DNA of 64,000 bases from JBGQMW01 sp963769845 (GCA_963769845.1 CAVYNL010000005.1:1-64000); one strand, 5' to 3'. Shown: positions 44,549 to 55,592, numbered from the stretch's first letter. Notes: generated by a model from the letters alone, not told the origin. Translations and numbers: made by a program.

Positions 44549-45283
44549 ATGTACAAGGAACACCGTGTTTTCGAGAAACCCGCTAACGAAAACGCGAGAA
44601 TATGGCGATATCTAGATTTTCCCAAGTTTGTTTCAATACTTGACAAGAATGCGCTATTCTTCGTAAGAGCAGACAAGCTAGGAGACCCTTTTGAGGGCTC
44701 ATATTCAAAAGCAAACATAGCGAAACGGCGCAGAATCTATGAAAAGATGCCTCTGCAAGTACTAAGACAACTTTCCGAGATCTATGAAAAAAACAGGCAA
44801 TTCACCCTCCTAAACTGCTGGAGTCTAAGTGATTACGAATCCGAAGCTTTGTGGAAACTGTACGTCAAAAATAGCAATGGAGTCGCCATACAATCAACGT
44901 TCAAACGACTAGCCGAAAGTTTCAGAGAGGGCACGGATAACGTGTATATCGGCAAGGTAAAATACGTCGATTATATGACCGAATTGATACCGGAAGGTAA
45001 TAGCTTCTACCCTTTCCTCTACAAGAGAAAAGTTTGCACATGAAAGCGAACTCAGAGCCATCATTCAACGTATGGTCGTGAAGCAAGGTTCTCAAGAGGT
45101 AGACTGGAGAGGAAATATGCGAAATAGGCATCTACGTGCCGGTCGATATCGACGTTCTAGTCGAGAGAATATTCATTTACTTCAGAGGCGTGGTTCAGCG
45201 ATCTAGTGAAAGCGATTGTTGCTAAGTATAACTTCAAGGTAGAGGTCTTGCCTTCTGTTCTCGCTGACAAACCTGTTTACTAG
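44549..45283 (+). pseudogene. DUF2971 family gene with three +1 frameshifts
   Basis: The first 165 residues (IWRYLDFPKFVSILDKNALF, ADKLGDPFEGSYSKAN, LNCWSLSDYESEALWKLYVK) are clearly DUF2971. After FYPFLYKRK the frame ends at 45043. The family's remaining parts continue in other frames: FAHESELRAII, EIGIYVPVDIDVLVERIFI and EAWFSDLVKAIVAKYNF, ending at TAG 45281. Each step is a +1 shift. DUF2971 proteins are common in mobile and defence regions. With three lesions in 250 bp it is either decayed or badly sequenced. Confidence 0.7.
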
Positions 45284-45653
45284 TTTGCGCCTGGAACTCG
45301 TTTGTTCCGTTGTTTGAAATCCTTTTTGCTCACACAAACGTTTTAGTTTGCAGACACATTAAGAGTGAAACACTCGTATGACAGCGCGCGTCTGGCAAGG
45401 ACGAAGGAACGGGCAGTCAACAAGGAGCGTGTGTTCCGTACTAAGTGTTTGATTTAGCGCGTGCAGCATAGCTCGCGGTATATATCCCCCATTTGGATAT
45501 CCCCTACTTTCCATCAATTTTCCATAATAGTGAGCATGTATATCTCCTTAGTAACTACTGTCTATGCTCTAATGCGTGCTCTATTACGCATCGGAAGAGA
45601 CGAAAACGAGACTTTTATGAGACAATTGAACGATAGGAAAGAGACGATAAGAG
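45284..45653. other. Gap before the HTH/coiled-coil gene
   Basis: 370 nt with a GCGCGC tract at 45384-45389 and a clear TATA-like GGTATATATCC near 45477 that points toward the gene at 45654 with a leader of about 140 nt. No coding frame is evident. Confidence 0.45.
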
Positions 45654-46076
45654 ATGGGTGGAAAGAGAACCACAAAAGAAGAGCTGGCACAACTAGAAGC
45701 CTTCACCAAAGAAGGATTGACAGCCAGGGAGATAGCCAAAAACTCGGCGATATTTCCAGCGGCCATAAGAAACCTACGATACAAGAAACACCTGATTACC
45801 GGGGCAGAAGACGAGAGCAAGGTTCTGTTTCAGCAGAGAGACGATTTGAGAAACGCATTGAAGACCCTGCAAGGACAGAAAACCGCGTTGGTTTACGAGC
45901 TGGAAAGTCTTAAGAAAGAGAAGCAGAAACTTGAGGCAATCATCTATATGGACAGAATCCATCTGGAAAATGCCTTGACTCAAGGACTTATGAACCTAAA
46001 GCAGCAGAGACCCGACTTGTTCACTCTATCAAGTCCAGAGCAAATAGCCATACTGTTGAAAATGCTCTTGAAATGA
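45654..46076 (+). CDS. HTH plus coiled-coil protein
   Basis: A 140-residue protein. Residues 8-50 form a helix-turn-helix of the resolvase/homeodomain-like kind (ELAQLEAFTKEGLTAREIAK, then IFPAAIRNLRYKK). Residues 55-105 are a coiled coil. Such proteins often belong to plasmids or viruses and may act in partition or regulation. It marks the right end of the presumed element. Confidence 0.7.
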   Translation: MGGKRTTKEELAQLEAFTKEGLTAREIAKNSAIFPAAIRNLRYKKHLITGAEDESKVLFQQRDDLRNALKTLQGQKTALVYELESLKKEKQKLEAIIYMDRIHLENALTQGLMNLKQQRPDLFTLSSPEQIAILLKMLLK

Positions 46077-46403
46077 GTTCTCACATGGTCATGATATTGC
46101 GCGCTAGGCGCGATTCTGCGTGCCGTGGCGGTAGACTATTCTGGGTGCTGGTTTCTGGTTATTGGAGAAACTCAGAGTTGATCCTTGCTTTATGCATTGA
46201 AGAATGAACCACCCGCGCGCGCTATAGATACATACGGAAAACTGGTGATGTCAAGCTTGCGTGGGTGTTCATTGGCGCTAGCTCCAGTTCTCAGCGAGCA
46301 ATTCCCCCCCAACGAGTCCTAGCTAATTACATGTTTCTTGACTCATACGATTTCTCCTAGATTTAACTTTCAGGTCAATCATTACTAAACCTGAGGGAAC
46401 GGA
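46077..46403. other. Gap between the element and decayed surface gene
   Basis: 327 nt with two GCGCGC tracts (46099-46104 and 46215-46222). No coding frame or RNA is supported. Confidence 0.4.
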
Positions 46404-49145
46404 ATGGCTGGAAAGGTTCTTCTCCTGGCGACTGTTGCTCTACTCGCTTCAGGAATATTTACGTCTTTAGTCAGTATTGAGCGAGTCAAAGCAAGTGGAC
46501 CTATCTACATTAGGGCTGATGGAACTGTAAATCCATCATCAGTGCCCATCAGACGAGAGGGAAACAACTACACTTTTGAAGACAACATCTATGATGAAAT
46601 CATCGTGCAGAAAGCCAATATAATCATGGACGGTGACGGCTACACTGTGTTGAACCCGAGGGCCTGCGGTATAGACTGTCTGGAGTGACGAAATCACGTT
46701 GAAGAGGGTCAACATAATTCAGAGGAGGGTTGAGGACGTATTCTTGCTTGAAAGGTCATCGAACATAACCTTGGAATACAACAGCTTAACTCTGCTGCGA
46801 ACGGAATCAAAATCGTTGAGTCATCTAACAATACAATCCTGGGAAACGAAATAGTCAATTCAGCCTATTACGGCTTGGACATTGATGGGTCATACAACAC
46901 GATCCTAGGTAATAGGATAATCGGAGCAAACAGGGGAATCGAAACACGTGGCTCTTTTATACGTTGATGCAAACAATGTGACAAACGCATGGGCTGGTAT
47001 GTTCATCCTTAGTTCAACCTACAACAACATCTCTGGTAATGACCTTTTCCACAACGGCGAGTACGGGATGTATGTGGGCGAGTCAAACAACGACAACAAT
47101 ATCTCCGCAAACAACTTTGAAAGTTCTAAGTATGGGATAATGTTTGCTGGTTCGTCAAAAAACAATCTCTACTCTGAAAATAACATAGCCGACAACACTC
47201 TCTCTGGTGTTATATTCCAGCGGGGAATCTCGTCAGGCAACATCTTTTTCCACAACAATTTCGTCGCTAACACAGTCCAAGTAAGTGTGGGTTCACCTGT
47301 ATTGTGAACACTTGGGACAATGGCAATATTACAGGTGGAAACTACTGGAGCGACTATCACGGAGTTGACTTTAATGGAGACGGGTTTGGCGACACGCCTA
47401 TTCTATTGACTCTAACAACAAGGACAATTATCCGCTCATGATAGAGCGCACTTTCGTTCTTCCACATTTCGCATTCGAGCTTGAAACGCTAAACCTGAGA
47501 TCATTGCTGATCCGAGTCCCGACTATCCTGAAACAAGCGAGTATGCCATAGGAAACTATTCTGTCGGAGTGATCTTTCCTGAAAGCAACGGGGCAATAGA
47601 CCCGAACACTGAAAACTGGACAGACCAAGAAATAGAGCAAATCATGATAGAATATAGATATGCATTGGACAATTGGAGTTCAATGAACCCAAACGCAAGT
47701 CTGAGTTTCACAGTTGAAACTCATTTCAGAGTACCGACATCCTACGAACCAATTAACCGCAATAGTTCATTTCGCTCCCTGTGGATCGATCAAGTTATGG
47801 ATTTCTTAGGATACAAAAATACTAATGCCCATAACACAGAAGATTACATCAATGACCTTCGCAGAAAATACAGACACAGACTGGGCCTTCATCATGTTCA
47901 TTGTAGACTCGGCCAATGACGCAGATGATATGTTTCCAGATGGATATGGGGGATTCGCGTGCTGGGGAGCAAATCGTTCACCTAATTATCTTGTAATGCC
48001 AGTCAAAACCCTTGATTGGCCAGTGAATCTTGAATTTAGAATCGGTCATGAAATGGGGCACATCTTCTGGGCGTAAGACGAGTATGCCACGGGCACTCAG
48101 CAATTGGGCAACTTGGGTTATCTTAACGTTACTGACATAGATGGTTCAGGGTGTCTCATGGACTCAATTCATACTTGGAATATTTCAGGCAAACCTGACG
48201 GCTTGAATGGAACATGGGGACAGATAGGCTGGCGGGACAGTATCGGCAACGGAGTCCTAGACATAGTTGACACGCCACAACAAATCTACCTCAACCCATA
48301 CACGAGGGTTGGGAACAGAATCAACGTGACTGGCACAGCGACCGTAACTCCGACACAGAACAGAAACCCGATGGGAAGTCAAATGAACGTTGAGATCAAC
48401 AAGATACAGTCAGTGCAATTCCTGCTGGACGAAGGGGAATGGCTGAACGCATCCATTATGCCGACAACTGTCAGAAAACTCTTGAAGTATCCAAGCACCT
48501 ACTTCGACAAGCAAACCTATGCCATAGTGAACTTCGCGTTCTCGACGCCTGAATTAACTCCAGGCAACCATTTAATCCAAATCAGGGCAACCAACCGATG
48601 GGGAATCTCCGGGTATGCTAATCAAACGGTAACGATTCCAGAGATGACTCATGACATCGCCATAACAGGCATGCCCCCGTACAGGACAATAGTGCCTAAC
48701 AGGACAATGACATCCATAAACGTCACAATAGCCAATCAAGGCGACTTTCAAGAAACCTTCACCATCATAGCGTCCTACAACTCGACAGCCTTTGCTTCAC
48801 AGATGATCACTGTTGGTAACGGTAGCTCCGTCAAATGGCTCGTCATCTGGAACACGACTGGAGTCAACCTAGGCAACTACATCATAACAACGATAGCTGG
48901 TCAACTGCCAGGAGAAACGGACACCGCAGACAACCAGCTTTTCCTCTCTGATGCAGGTCTCAATACTTGGGGACATCAACGGCGACGGCAGAGTGGACAT
49001 GAAGGACGTGTCCAAAGTGGCAGCGGGGTTTCAAGCCACACCAGGACAGCCTAGATGGACCGTGAACGGAGACCTGGACGAAAACGGCGTCATAAACATG
49101 AAGGACATTTCAACCATAGCGAAAGAGTTCGGCAAAATCGTCTAG
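46404..49145 (+). pseudogene. Broken secreted beta-helix / HEMGH metalloprotease-like / dockerin protein
   Basis: A signal peptide and the start typical of archaeal beta-helix proteins (YIRADGTVNPSSVPI, YDEIIVQKANIIMDGDGYT) lead through beta-helix fragments (NGIKIVESSNNTILGNEIV, NYWSDYHGVDFNGDG). A protease-like part with HEMGHIF follows, which fits a zinc-binding HExxH site. Then come Ig/CARDB-like repeats and a dockerin (GDINGDGRVDMKDVSKVA). These pieces lie in changing frames. I count about nine shifts, mostly consistent with lost bases, plus an in-frame TAA at 48074, right after HEMGHIFWA. It cannot be expressed as one protein. Confidence 0.75.
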
Positions 49146-49149
49146 CATC

Positions 49150-50395
49150 TTGAACGCGGAAAGAAAGACTTATTTTCGCGCAGTTTCAATATCACACTGG
49201 TATATCAAGAACAACGAAAAGCGAATTACGAGTTTGGGCTATCGGCTCAAACCACAGCTTTGCCTACCAATCACCCCTGATAGTGACTGCAAATGCCAAG
49301 AGGTACGTGTGGAACTCGACAAGTGGTCCAGTGCCACTACAGAGTGGAAGCATCAACGTCACGGCTCCACAAACAGTGACTGGAAACTACAAAACGCAGT
49401 ATTACTTGGCAGTCAACTCGACTTATGACTCGCCGAATCCCGCGAGCGGATGGTGTGAAGAGAATGCAAGCGTTGCAGCATCAGTGTCTTCAGTAGTCTC
49501 GGGTCCTGCGGGCACGCGGTACGTGTGCACGGGCTGGACGGGCACAGGAAGCGTCCCATCTGGTGGCGGAGGTTCTTCGTTCTCGTTCGTTATCAATCAG
49601 TCTTCAAGCATTATTTGGAATTGGAAGACTCAGTATCTTCTGACGGTCTCCACGAGCCCTGACGGGTTGAACCCACAACCAACAAGAACTCCACAAGGAG
49701 AGAATGCTTCTGCAAACAGTTGGTGGTACGACTCTTCTGTTGGTGTGGCCTTGTCAGCTCAGGCGGTTGACGGATACGCGTTTACCCACTGGGGCGTTGA
49801 CGGCGTTTCTCAAGGCTTAGGGACAACCCCGGTCTCTGCAACTATGAACACTACGCACACTGTCACAGCCTACTACACGTCCAGCGGTGCTGTTCCTGAT
49901 ATTGCAACGGTCAACGTGACGTGCTCCAAGACGACCGTGGGGCAAGGGTACGCGGTGGCAATTAATGTCACGGTAGAAAACCACGGAGTCGATGCTGAGT
50001 CATTCAACCTCACAGTGTACGCCAACACAACCGTTGTTGCCTTTCAGACGGTGACTCTTGAAAGTGGAAACTCCACAACGGTCACGATCGTCTGGAACAC
50101 GACTGGCTTTGGAATTGGCAACTACACGGTGAGTGCTTATGCAGAGCCTGTTCCAGGCGAAACGAACACTGCAGACAACACGTTTAATGATGGTGTTGTA
50201 AACGTTTCAATTCAAGGAGATGTCAATGGAGACCGCAGAGTGGACATGAAAGACATAGGCTACATCGCCAGACGGTTCCTGGTTCCCGCGTCAGATCCGC
50301 TGTGGGATTCGAACGCGGACATCAACGGTGACGGGAAAATTGACATGAAGGACATAGGCATCGCGGCGAGGAACTTCGCAGAACACTACCCATAA
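49150..50395 (+). pseudogene. 5'-truncated surface protein with CARDB-like repeat and dockerin
   Basis: The open frame (annotatable from GTG 49283, but already coding upstream as VWAIGSNHSFAYQSPLIV) lacks any signal peptide. It contains repeat strands of the YVCTGWTGTGSVPSGGGG type, a CARDB-like domain (TVNVTCSKTTVGQGYAVAIN onward) and a C-terminal dockerin with two calcium-type loops (GDVNGDRRVDMKDIGYIAR and DINGDGKIDMKDIGIAARNF). The CARDB-dockerin tail resembles the preceding pseudogene. The missing 5' end indicates a fragment. Confidence 0.65.
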
Positions 50396-50459
50396 CAAGC
50401 AGCCCAGGACGAGCTGACCGCCCATGAACTTGGTCTCTTGCTTATGCTTTGCTGGCATT

Positions 50460-50714
50460 CTAGCTTTGGGCGGACTCGTGTTTTTCTTTTCGTTTTCGAG
50501 TTTCTTTCTGGATTTTTCTGTAGGCTGCCCGAAGTTGCAGGAGTAGAACGGCTACGTAGACTGCCATGACCCCAATCAGAATCAGTTCTATGTAAAGCGA
50601 GAGAAGATCCGTGCCTCCGAGGCTCCACCATCCTGTCAATCTGAGATACAGCATCAGACCTAGGATTGGAATAGTAAACGCGAAGAATGCAGCGTACCAG
50701 TTTTTCTTTGTCAA
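50460..50714 (-). CDS. Small two-helix membrane protein
   Basis: 84 residues with two hydrophobic segments (about 7-26 and 38-60) and a basic C-terminal helix (KIQKETRKRKEKHESAQS) that should face the cytoplasm. The start is probably TTG 50714. No family recognised. It lies 41 nt after the cysteine-rich gene on the same strand. Confidence 0.6.
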   Translation of the reverse strand: MTKKNWYAAFFAFTIPILGLMLYLRLTGWWSLGGTDLLSLYIELILIGVMAVYVAVLLLQLRAAYRKIQKETRKRKEKHESAQS

Positions 50715-50755
50715 CGATGTTGACCACAGTTACTCCAGCGCGTGCACTACTTTGT

Positions 50756-51139
50756 CTACTTTTCTGAGGGCTGGAAAATCTCGCATGGGTCTTGCCTTCT
50801 CCATAATTCTATGTCGCGGCTGTAGCTTCTGGGGCATTTGGGCTTCATGTAGTATCTGCAGTCGCCGCATTTCATTCCTGGAGGTGCCTCAGAGAGTGCG
50901 GCGGTTTCTGGTAGTTGCGAGTTTTCTGGCTCCTTCTCTGACTTCTGTAGCTCAGGCAGGTCGCAGCTTATGTTGCACTGCTCGCGCAGGCTGCAGGAGT
51001 AGCAACAAGCGTCCTTGACCTCGTTGCGGCATGCTTCTGCTCTGAGCGCGCCCATATCGCTCTCCTTCACAGCCTGGCAACTGTCGTCTCCGACGAGATA
51101 TTCACACTCAAAATCCGGAGGTTTTACATTTTTCTTCAA
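50756..51139 (-). CDS. Cysteine-rich protein, probable metal binder
   Basis: From TTG 51139 about 127 residues with 13 or so cysteines, among them CCYSCSLREQCNISC in the middle and CGDCRYYMKPKC at the end. This suggests two metal sites (zinc or iron-sulfur). CAGGAGAAAGC just before 51139 supports this start over the longer frame from 51277. Proteins with similar cysteine sets occur in archaea without known function. Confidence 0.7.
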   Translation of the reverse strand: MKKNVKPPDFECEYLVGDDSCQAVKESDMGALRAEACRNEVKDACCYSCSLREQCNISCDLPELQKSEKEPENSQLPETAALSEAPPGMKCGDCRYYMKPKCPRSYSRDIELWRRQDPCEIFQPSEK

Positions 51140-51390
51140 AAGCTTTCTCCTGCTCGAACATCGCCAACCAATATAACTGGCACTACCGCCCACTTTAACT
51201 CTACCCCAACGCACAATCGCCATTTTGGGAATGGACAAGGGTTCAAGCGAGATAAGATCGGTTTCTGCTTTGCACACATGCGCGCACGTCTATTACTCGA
51301 TTGATGCAAGGATATGCTCCGACGACAATCGGTCGGTTTGCTCGTGCATACCACGGGTACTGCAGTTTGTGCTCGTAGCGCGCGAGGGGG

Positions 51391-52789
51391 CTAAAGGTCA
51401 TATTCTTCCATGTATGTCGGTGCGCTCACTTCCCACCCGTCCTTAGAGCGGAGATAGTTCTCCAGGCTCTGGATCGGTTCCTCTTCGCCATGGGTCAGAA
51501 AGACGTGTTTCGGCGGGATTTTGAAGTTGTTGAGCCAGCGTTCCAGGTCGTTCATGCCGGCGTGGGCGGAAAAGGCCTCTATCTTTTCGATCTTCATCCT
51601 GACTGAATAGGTCTGTCCGAGGATTCTGACAGGAGAAACACCGTCTAGGATTTGTCGTCCCAGCGTTCCAGCCGGCTGGTACCCGACGAAGAGAAGTGTG
51701 GATTCTGGACGGGTTATCTCTCTCACCAGGTGATGTTTGATTCGTCCTCCTGTGATCATTCCGGAGCCGGCCATGATGATTGTTGAGCCTTTGATCGGGT
51801 TGATCGCCTTGGACGCCTCAACAGATTCGGCGAGTTTTAGGCCTGGGAATTCGAAGGGGGATTGACCACTCTGGAAGAGTTCCTGCGTTTCTTTGTCAAA
51901 ATACTCCTGGCACCGTTCGAAGACTTTCGTGATTTCGATGGCCATAGGGCTGTCGAGAAACGTAACGATATAAGGGATTCTTTTCGTGCGTGCCAAGCGG
52001 TTAAAGTGATACAGCAGCTCTTGAGCACGTTCGATGGCGAAGGTGGGGATCAGAAGATTTCCGCCTGCCGATATTGTGCCGTTGACGACTTTGCAGAGTT
52101 TGTCTTCGATGTCCTGCGGGTTGTCGTGGTTGCGGTCTCCGTAGGTGGACTCCATGACCACGTAGTCTGCTCGGTCAAAGACGGAGGGGTTGTTGGTAAG
52201 GGGCTTGTCCCACTGGCCGATATCTCCCGAGAAGATGATGTTCTGTGACTCGTTCTCATTCTGGATGATGATCTCAATCATGGCTGAACCGAGGATGTGT
52301 CCTGCGTCGTGGAAACAGATTTTGACTCGGTCGTTCAGAGGGAGGTATTCTTCATAAGGGACGTCTTTTAGGAGGGGAAAGCACTCCTCGGCATCATGGA
52401 CTGTGTACAGAGGGGTTTCCCGGTAGGGTCCACTTCGAGCCTTCTCTGGCGTGGCGTTCTTTCTTGAAAGCGGCATCTTCCTCCTGCATGCGAGCAGAAT
52501 CTAGAATCACGATCGGGAACAACTCCTTGGAAGCGGGAGTCAGCAGGATTTTTCCGGTAAACCCTTCCTTGACAAGCTTGGGAATAAGCCCTGAGTGGTC
52601 CAGGTGAACGTGGGTTAAAAGAAGATACTGGATTTGGCCTGGAGGGACGGGGAAGGGCTTCCAATTTCTGTACGAGTAGTCGCGTTCCTGAAACAGTCCG
52701 CAATCGACTAGGATCTTCAGTCCGCCAGCATCCAGAAAATAGCTTGAACCGGTCACTTGACGCGTTGCCCCCAAGAACCTTATTTTCAT
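51391..52789 (-). CDS. Beta-CASP metallo-beta-lactamase RNase (CPSF-like), split by an apparent +1 frameshift
   Basis: The N-terminal part (MKIRFLGATRQVTGSSYFLD, THVHLDHSGLIPKL) carries motifs 1-2 of the fold. In the next frame the protein continues (CFHDAGHILGSAMIEI, FSGDIGQWDKPL, ESTYGDRNH), then the beta-CASP domain and final motifs (SGMITGGRIKHHL, FSAHAGMNDL, LTHGEEE). Skipping one base near 52430 (GAA-G-GCT) rejoins them into about 465 residues. The family processes or degrades RNA, and archaeal members resemble the 3'-end cleavage factor CPSF. Neither half alone would be active. Confidence 0.88.
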
Positions 52790-52956
52790 GAACCTCTACC
52801 TTACGCTCACATCTCTCGTTTCTACCCTATCAGTCCTTCGCCCAGTGCGCACTACTCACTATTCTTTTGGGATTCTTTTTTCTTTGAATGACAACTCGCC
52901 AGAGCTCGTTTTCCGAATTCCAGGTGATCAGCATGCTCAGAGCGTGAGAAGAAGGT

Positions 52957-53250
52957 TTGAATAGTTCAAGGATTCTCTTAGGGACTGGTGATCTGGAGTT
53001 GGGTGAGCTCAAGACAATAATGGCGAAGATCGAATCTGACGTGCTGCACGTTCCAGAAGAGCTGAAAGAAATACTCGGTCCTGACACGAAAATCATCGCT
53101 GGCACAGCCGCTTGCATCTTGTTTTCTGCAGGCACCTCCTACGCAGATGTCCTGAGAAGTCTTCAATTAATACAGGAAGACATACAACTTCGCCTTTCGA
53201 AAGAGAAGTCAGAAGCATCAAAACCAAGTAGAAAAAGAACAGTGCGATAG
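52957..53250 (+). CDS. Hypothetical protein (about 97 aa)
   Basis: The frame starts at TTG 52957; ATG 53020 is an alternative. The product has a mixed helical pattern (DVLHVPEELKEILGPDTKII, then YADVLRSLQLIQEDIQLRLS) and a basic tail. It looks like protein, but I do not recognise it. It lies alone between two genes of the other strand. Confidence 0.55.
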   Translation: MNSSRILLGTGDLELGELKTIMAKIESDVLHVPEELKEILGPDTKIIAGTAACILFSAGTSYADVLRSLQLIQEDIQLRLSKEKSEASKPSRKRTVR

Positions 53251-53315
53251 GACCCAGGGCGCGGGCCTATCTCGCCGATCAAGATCTGGTTTCTCGCGCC
53301 GCTAGTAATGCGCTG

Positions 53316-55592
53316 TCATGTCTGGGTTGATGGTGCTCTGTGCTTCTTGGCCTTGGTCATTCTTGTCGTCACTGCAGCCGCTATCGTTGCGGTCATTATT
53401 GAGATCAAGGCGATCATGCCGTATTCTGGTGTAGGCCATGGTAGGCTAGTTCCGTAAACGTCTTTGAGCCATTCGGGGACGTACTCGGTTCTGTTGTCCC
53501 ATGCCAGCATGGTTTTCCATTCATCATCGTTGAGCCTCTCGGTTCCGATGAGTCTGAACTCGTAGTAGGAGAATACGGGTCCTACTGCCGCCACCAGCGT
53601 TCCGTCAGGTCTGGGATAGAAGACTATCACCGCGTTCACGAAGCCGTCTCCGACGTGCAGTATTTGAGGGGGGTCTTCAACGTCACCGGGGCCGAACGTG
53701 GCGACATCCGCTATGACTGGGACGTCGAGAATTGAGGTGTAGTTCGCGCATTCTGAAATATAGTGAATCGTGTTGACGTACCATCCAACGGGGCCGCCGG
53801 ACATACAGCCGTACACGAGATTCTTCAGGAAGTCTGTTTCCTCCTGTGCAAGCGGCTCGCTGGCCAATTCTTTCGTGGAGATCGTTTCGAGTGCTCGGGT
53901 TGCGTTCTTCAGAGTTTCTAAGCATTGCGTGATCGTTGGCGTGACATCGTTCGGAGGCATGATGTTGACTGCCTCTGACGTTTTCTCGCAGAGCTTCTGC
54001 ATTCTTGAGTAGAACGTGGGGTTGGGTTCAGCGAAGGCTTCTGGGTAGCTGCAGAGGTACCCCGGGATGTACGTTTGTTTCGCGTACAGTATTGTATCGT
54101 GTCTTAGTTGAGCCCAGCTTCCTAAGCCCGTGTTGAGTTTTTCATCTTGCCAGGCGAGAGTCTTCATAAACTGTGGGTAGACGTCTCCGTATTCAACGTC
54201 AACGAGACTTTGAAGGGCGTGCATCCACGCCGTGTATGACGAGCGTGTCCAGTCTTCTTCTGTGAGGTTGTCGAAATTCTGCTTGAGCGCTGACAGATTT
54301 CTCGTGTAGCCAGTGTAGTTGAAGTCTGGAATGAGCAGCTGGTATGCCCGTTCTGAGCCTAAAACGGCAAAAACATCTGCGCCTTTGGGCATGATTCGTC
54401 TCTTTCCCTCAGAGTTGCGTCCCACCTTGTCCCAGCAGAGCATCTGGAAAATGTAAGAGTCGGGTACGTAACGTTGGCCCATGAATTGAAAGACGATCGG
54501 ATAACGCGGAAGAGGTACGTCCGTGGCTGCCAGCAGAGCTTGTGACAGTATCTTCTGCTGATATGCCGGTTTGGCCAGCTCTTCCCTCAGTCTTGTCAGG
54601 CCACCGTTCTCAGCAATAAGATCCAAGTATTGTTCAGAGTTTCCGAAGACCTTGTGAAGGGCAGTCTCGAGGTTCAGCAGGTTTATCGAGTCACTCTCAC
54701 CTATTAGAGCACTGGTTACGTTGTACAAAAGGATCCAATTGTCATAATACTGCTGATTTGCCTTGAGTATGTCTCTCATGTAGACGATGGCAGCGTCATC
54801 TATGTGGCTGGTTGTCCACTCGTATTGTTCGTCGTTGCGCGGGACAAAGACTGGAAAGTTGCCGTACCACATGAACGTGCGGAAATATCTCTCGAGCTCA
54901 GGCACACCGACGTAGTGGCCTCGCACTTTGAACTGGGTGAAATCGTAACTAACGACGGAGTAGTAGGGGCTCTCTGGAAAATTCCATGTTCCAGCTTGGA
55001 TGAATTGGAGGTCGTTGCTGTAGATCTGGTCTAGATAGAAGTTCTCGTCGGCCGAGAGTTCAGGCGGCAGACTGACGTTCTGACCTGTTATAAGGGACAG
55101 GCCCACGGCGAAGTAGACAGTCGCGTTTCTGACAGCCCAGTATTTCACAGACCCGTCATTTGCCATCTTACTGTAATCGTTTAGTGTTGTGTTGAAGGCG
55201 TACTGGGTCATTTCACGGACCATTGGATAGAAGGTTTCTTTCTCCAACATTCTCACAGAGCAGTCAAAGACCACGTGAAAGAGCTGGAGGATGGAGTCGG
55301 TCGTGACGAACACTGGTAGGTCCTTCGTGTAGACTTGTGAATAGTAGAAGTCTTCAAACCGCAACGTTGGTTTCCACATGTCTGAAGTGTTTGGAGTTTC
55401 GACAACGACGAAACCGTTGTTTTTGAGCATGGTCTCTTGCTCGGAAGTGAGGTTGAAGGCCGCTTTGACCGCATTGTAGTAGCTTACGCTGGAAGGGTCG
55501 AAAGAAGTCGCGGTGCGCGCAAGAATGTTTGATGCGGAGGAGAACAACATCAGGAATAGCAGAATCAGCACAATGGCTTGATGAGCCTTCAT
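53316..55592 (-). CDS. Secreted DUF3160 protein with C-terminal membrane anchor
   Basis: About 758 residues. ATG 55592 follows GGGTGGGAAG and begins MKAHQAIVLILLFLMLFSSA, a signal peptide. The long helical body contains DUF3160 features (PVFVTTDSILQLFHVVFDCS, VPELERYFRTFMWYGNFPVF, QRYVPDSYIFQMLCWDKVG) and ends with a membrane helix (YGMIALISIMTATIAAAVTT) and basic tail. DUF3160 occurs in bacteria and archaea without known function. The body would be outside the cell. The longer frame from 55670 is not needed. Confidence 0.87.
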   Translation of the reverse strand: MKAHQAIVLILLFLMLFSSASNILARTATSFDPSSVSYYNAVKAAFNLTSEQETMLKNNGFVVVETPNTSDMWKPTLRFEDFYYSQVYTKDLPVFVTTDSILQLFHVVFDCSVRMLEKETFYPMVREMTQYAFNTTLNDYSKMANDGSVKYWAVRNATVYFAVGLSLITGQNVSLPPELSADENFYLDQIYSNDLQFIQAGTWNFPESPYYSVVSYDFTQFKVRGHYVGVPELERYFRTFMWYGNFPVFVPRNDEQYEWTTSHIDDAAIVYMRDILKANQQYYDNWILLYNVTSALIGESDSINLLNLETALHKVFGNSEQYLDLIAENGGLTRLREELAKPAYQQKILSQALLAATDVPLPRYPIVFQFMGQRYVPDSYIFQMLCWDKVGRNSEGKRRIMPKGADVFAVLGSERAYQLLIPDFNYTGYTRNLSALKQNFDNLTEEDWTRSSYTAWMHALQSLVDVEYGDVYPQFMKTLAWQDEKLNTGLGSWAQLRHDTILYAKQTYIPGYLCSYPEAFAEPNPTFYSRMQKLCEKTSEAVNIMPPNDVTPTITQCLETLKNATRALETISTKELASEPLAQEETDFLKNLVYGCMSGGPVGWYVNTIHYISECANYTSILDVPVIADVATFGPGDVEDPPQILHVGDGFVNAVIVFYPRPDGTLVAAVGPVFSYYEFRLIGTERLNDDEWKTMLAWDNRTEYVPEWLKDVYGTSLPWPTPEYGMIALISIMTATIAAAVTTRMTKAKKHRAPSTQT

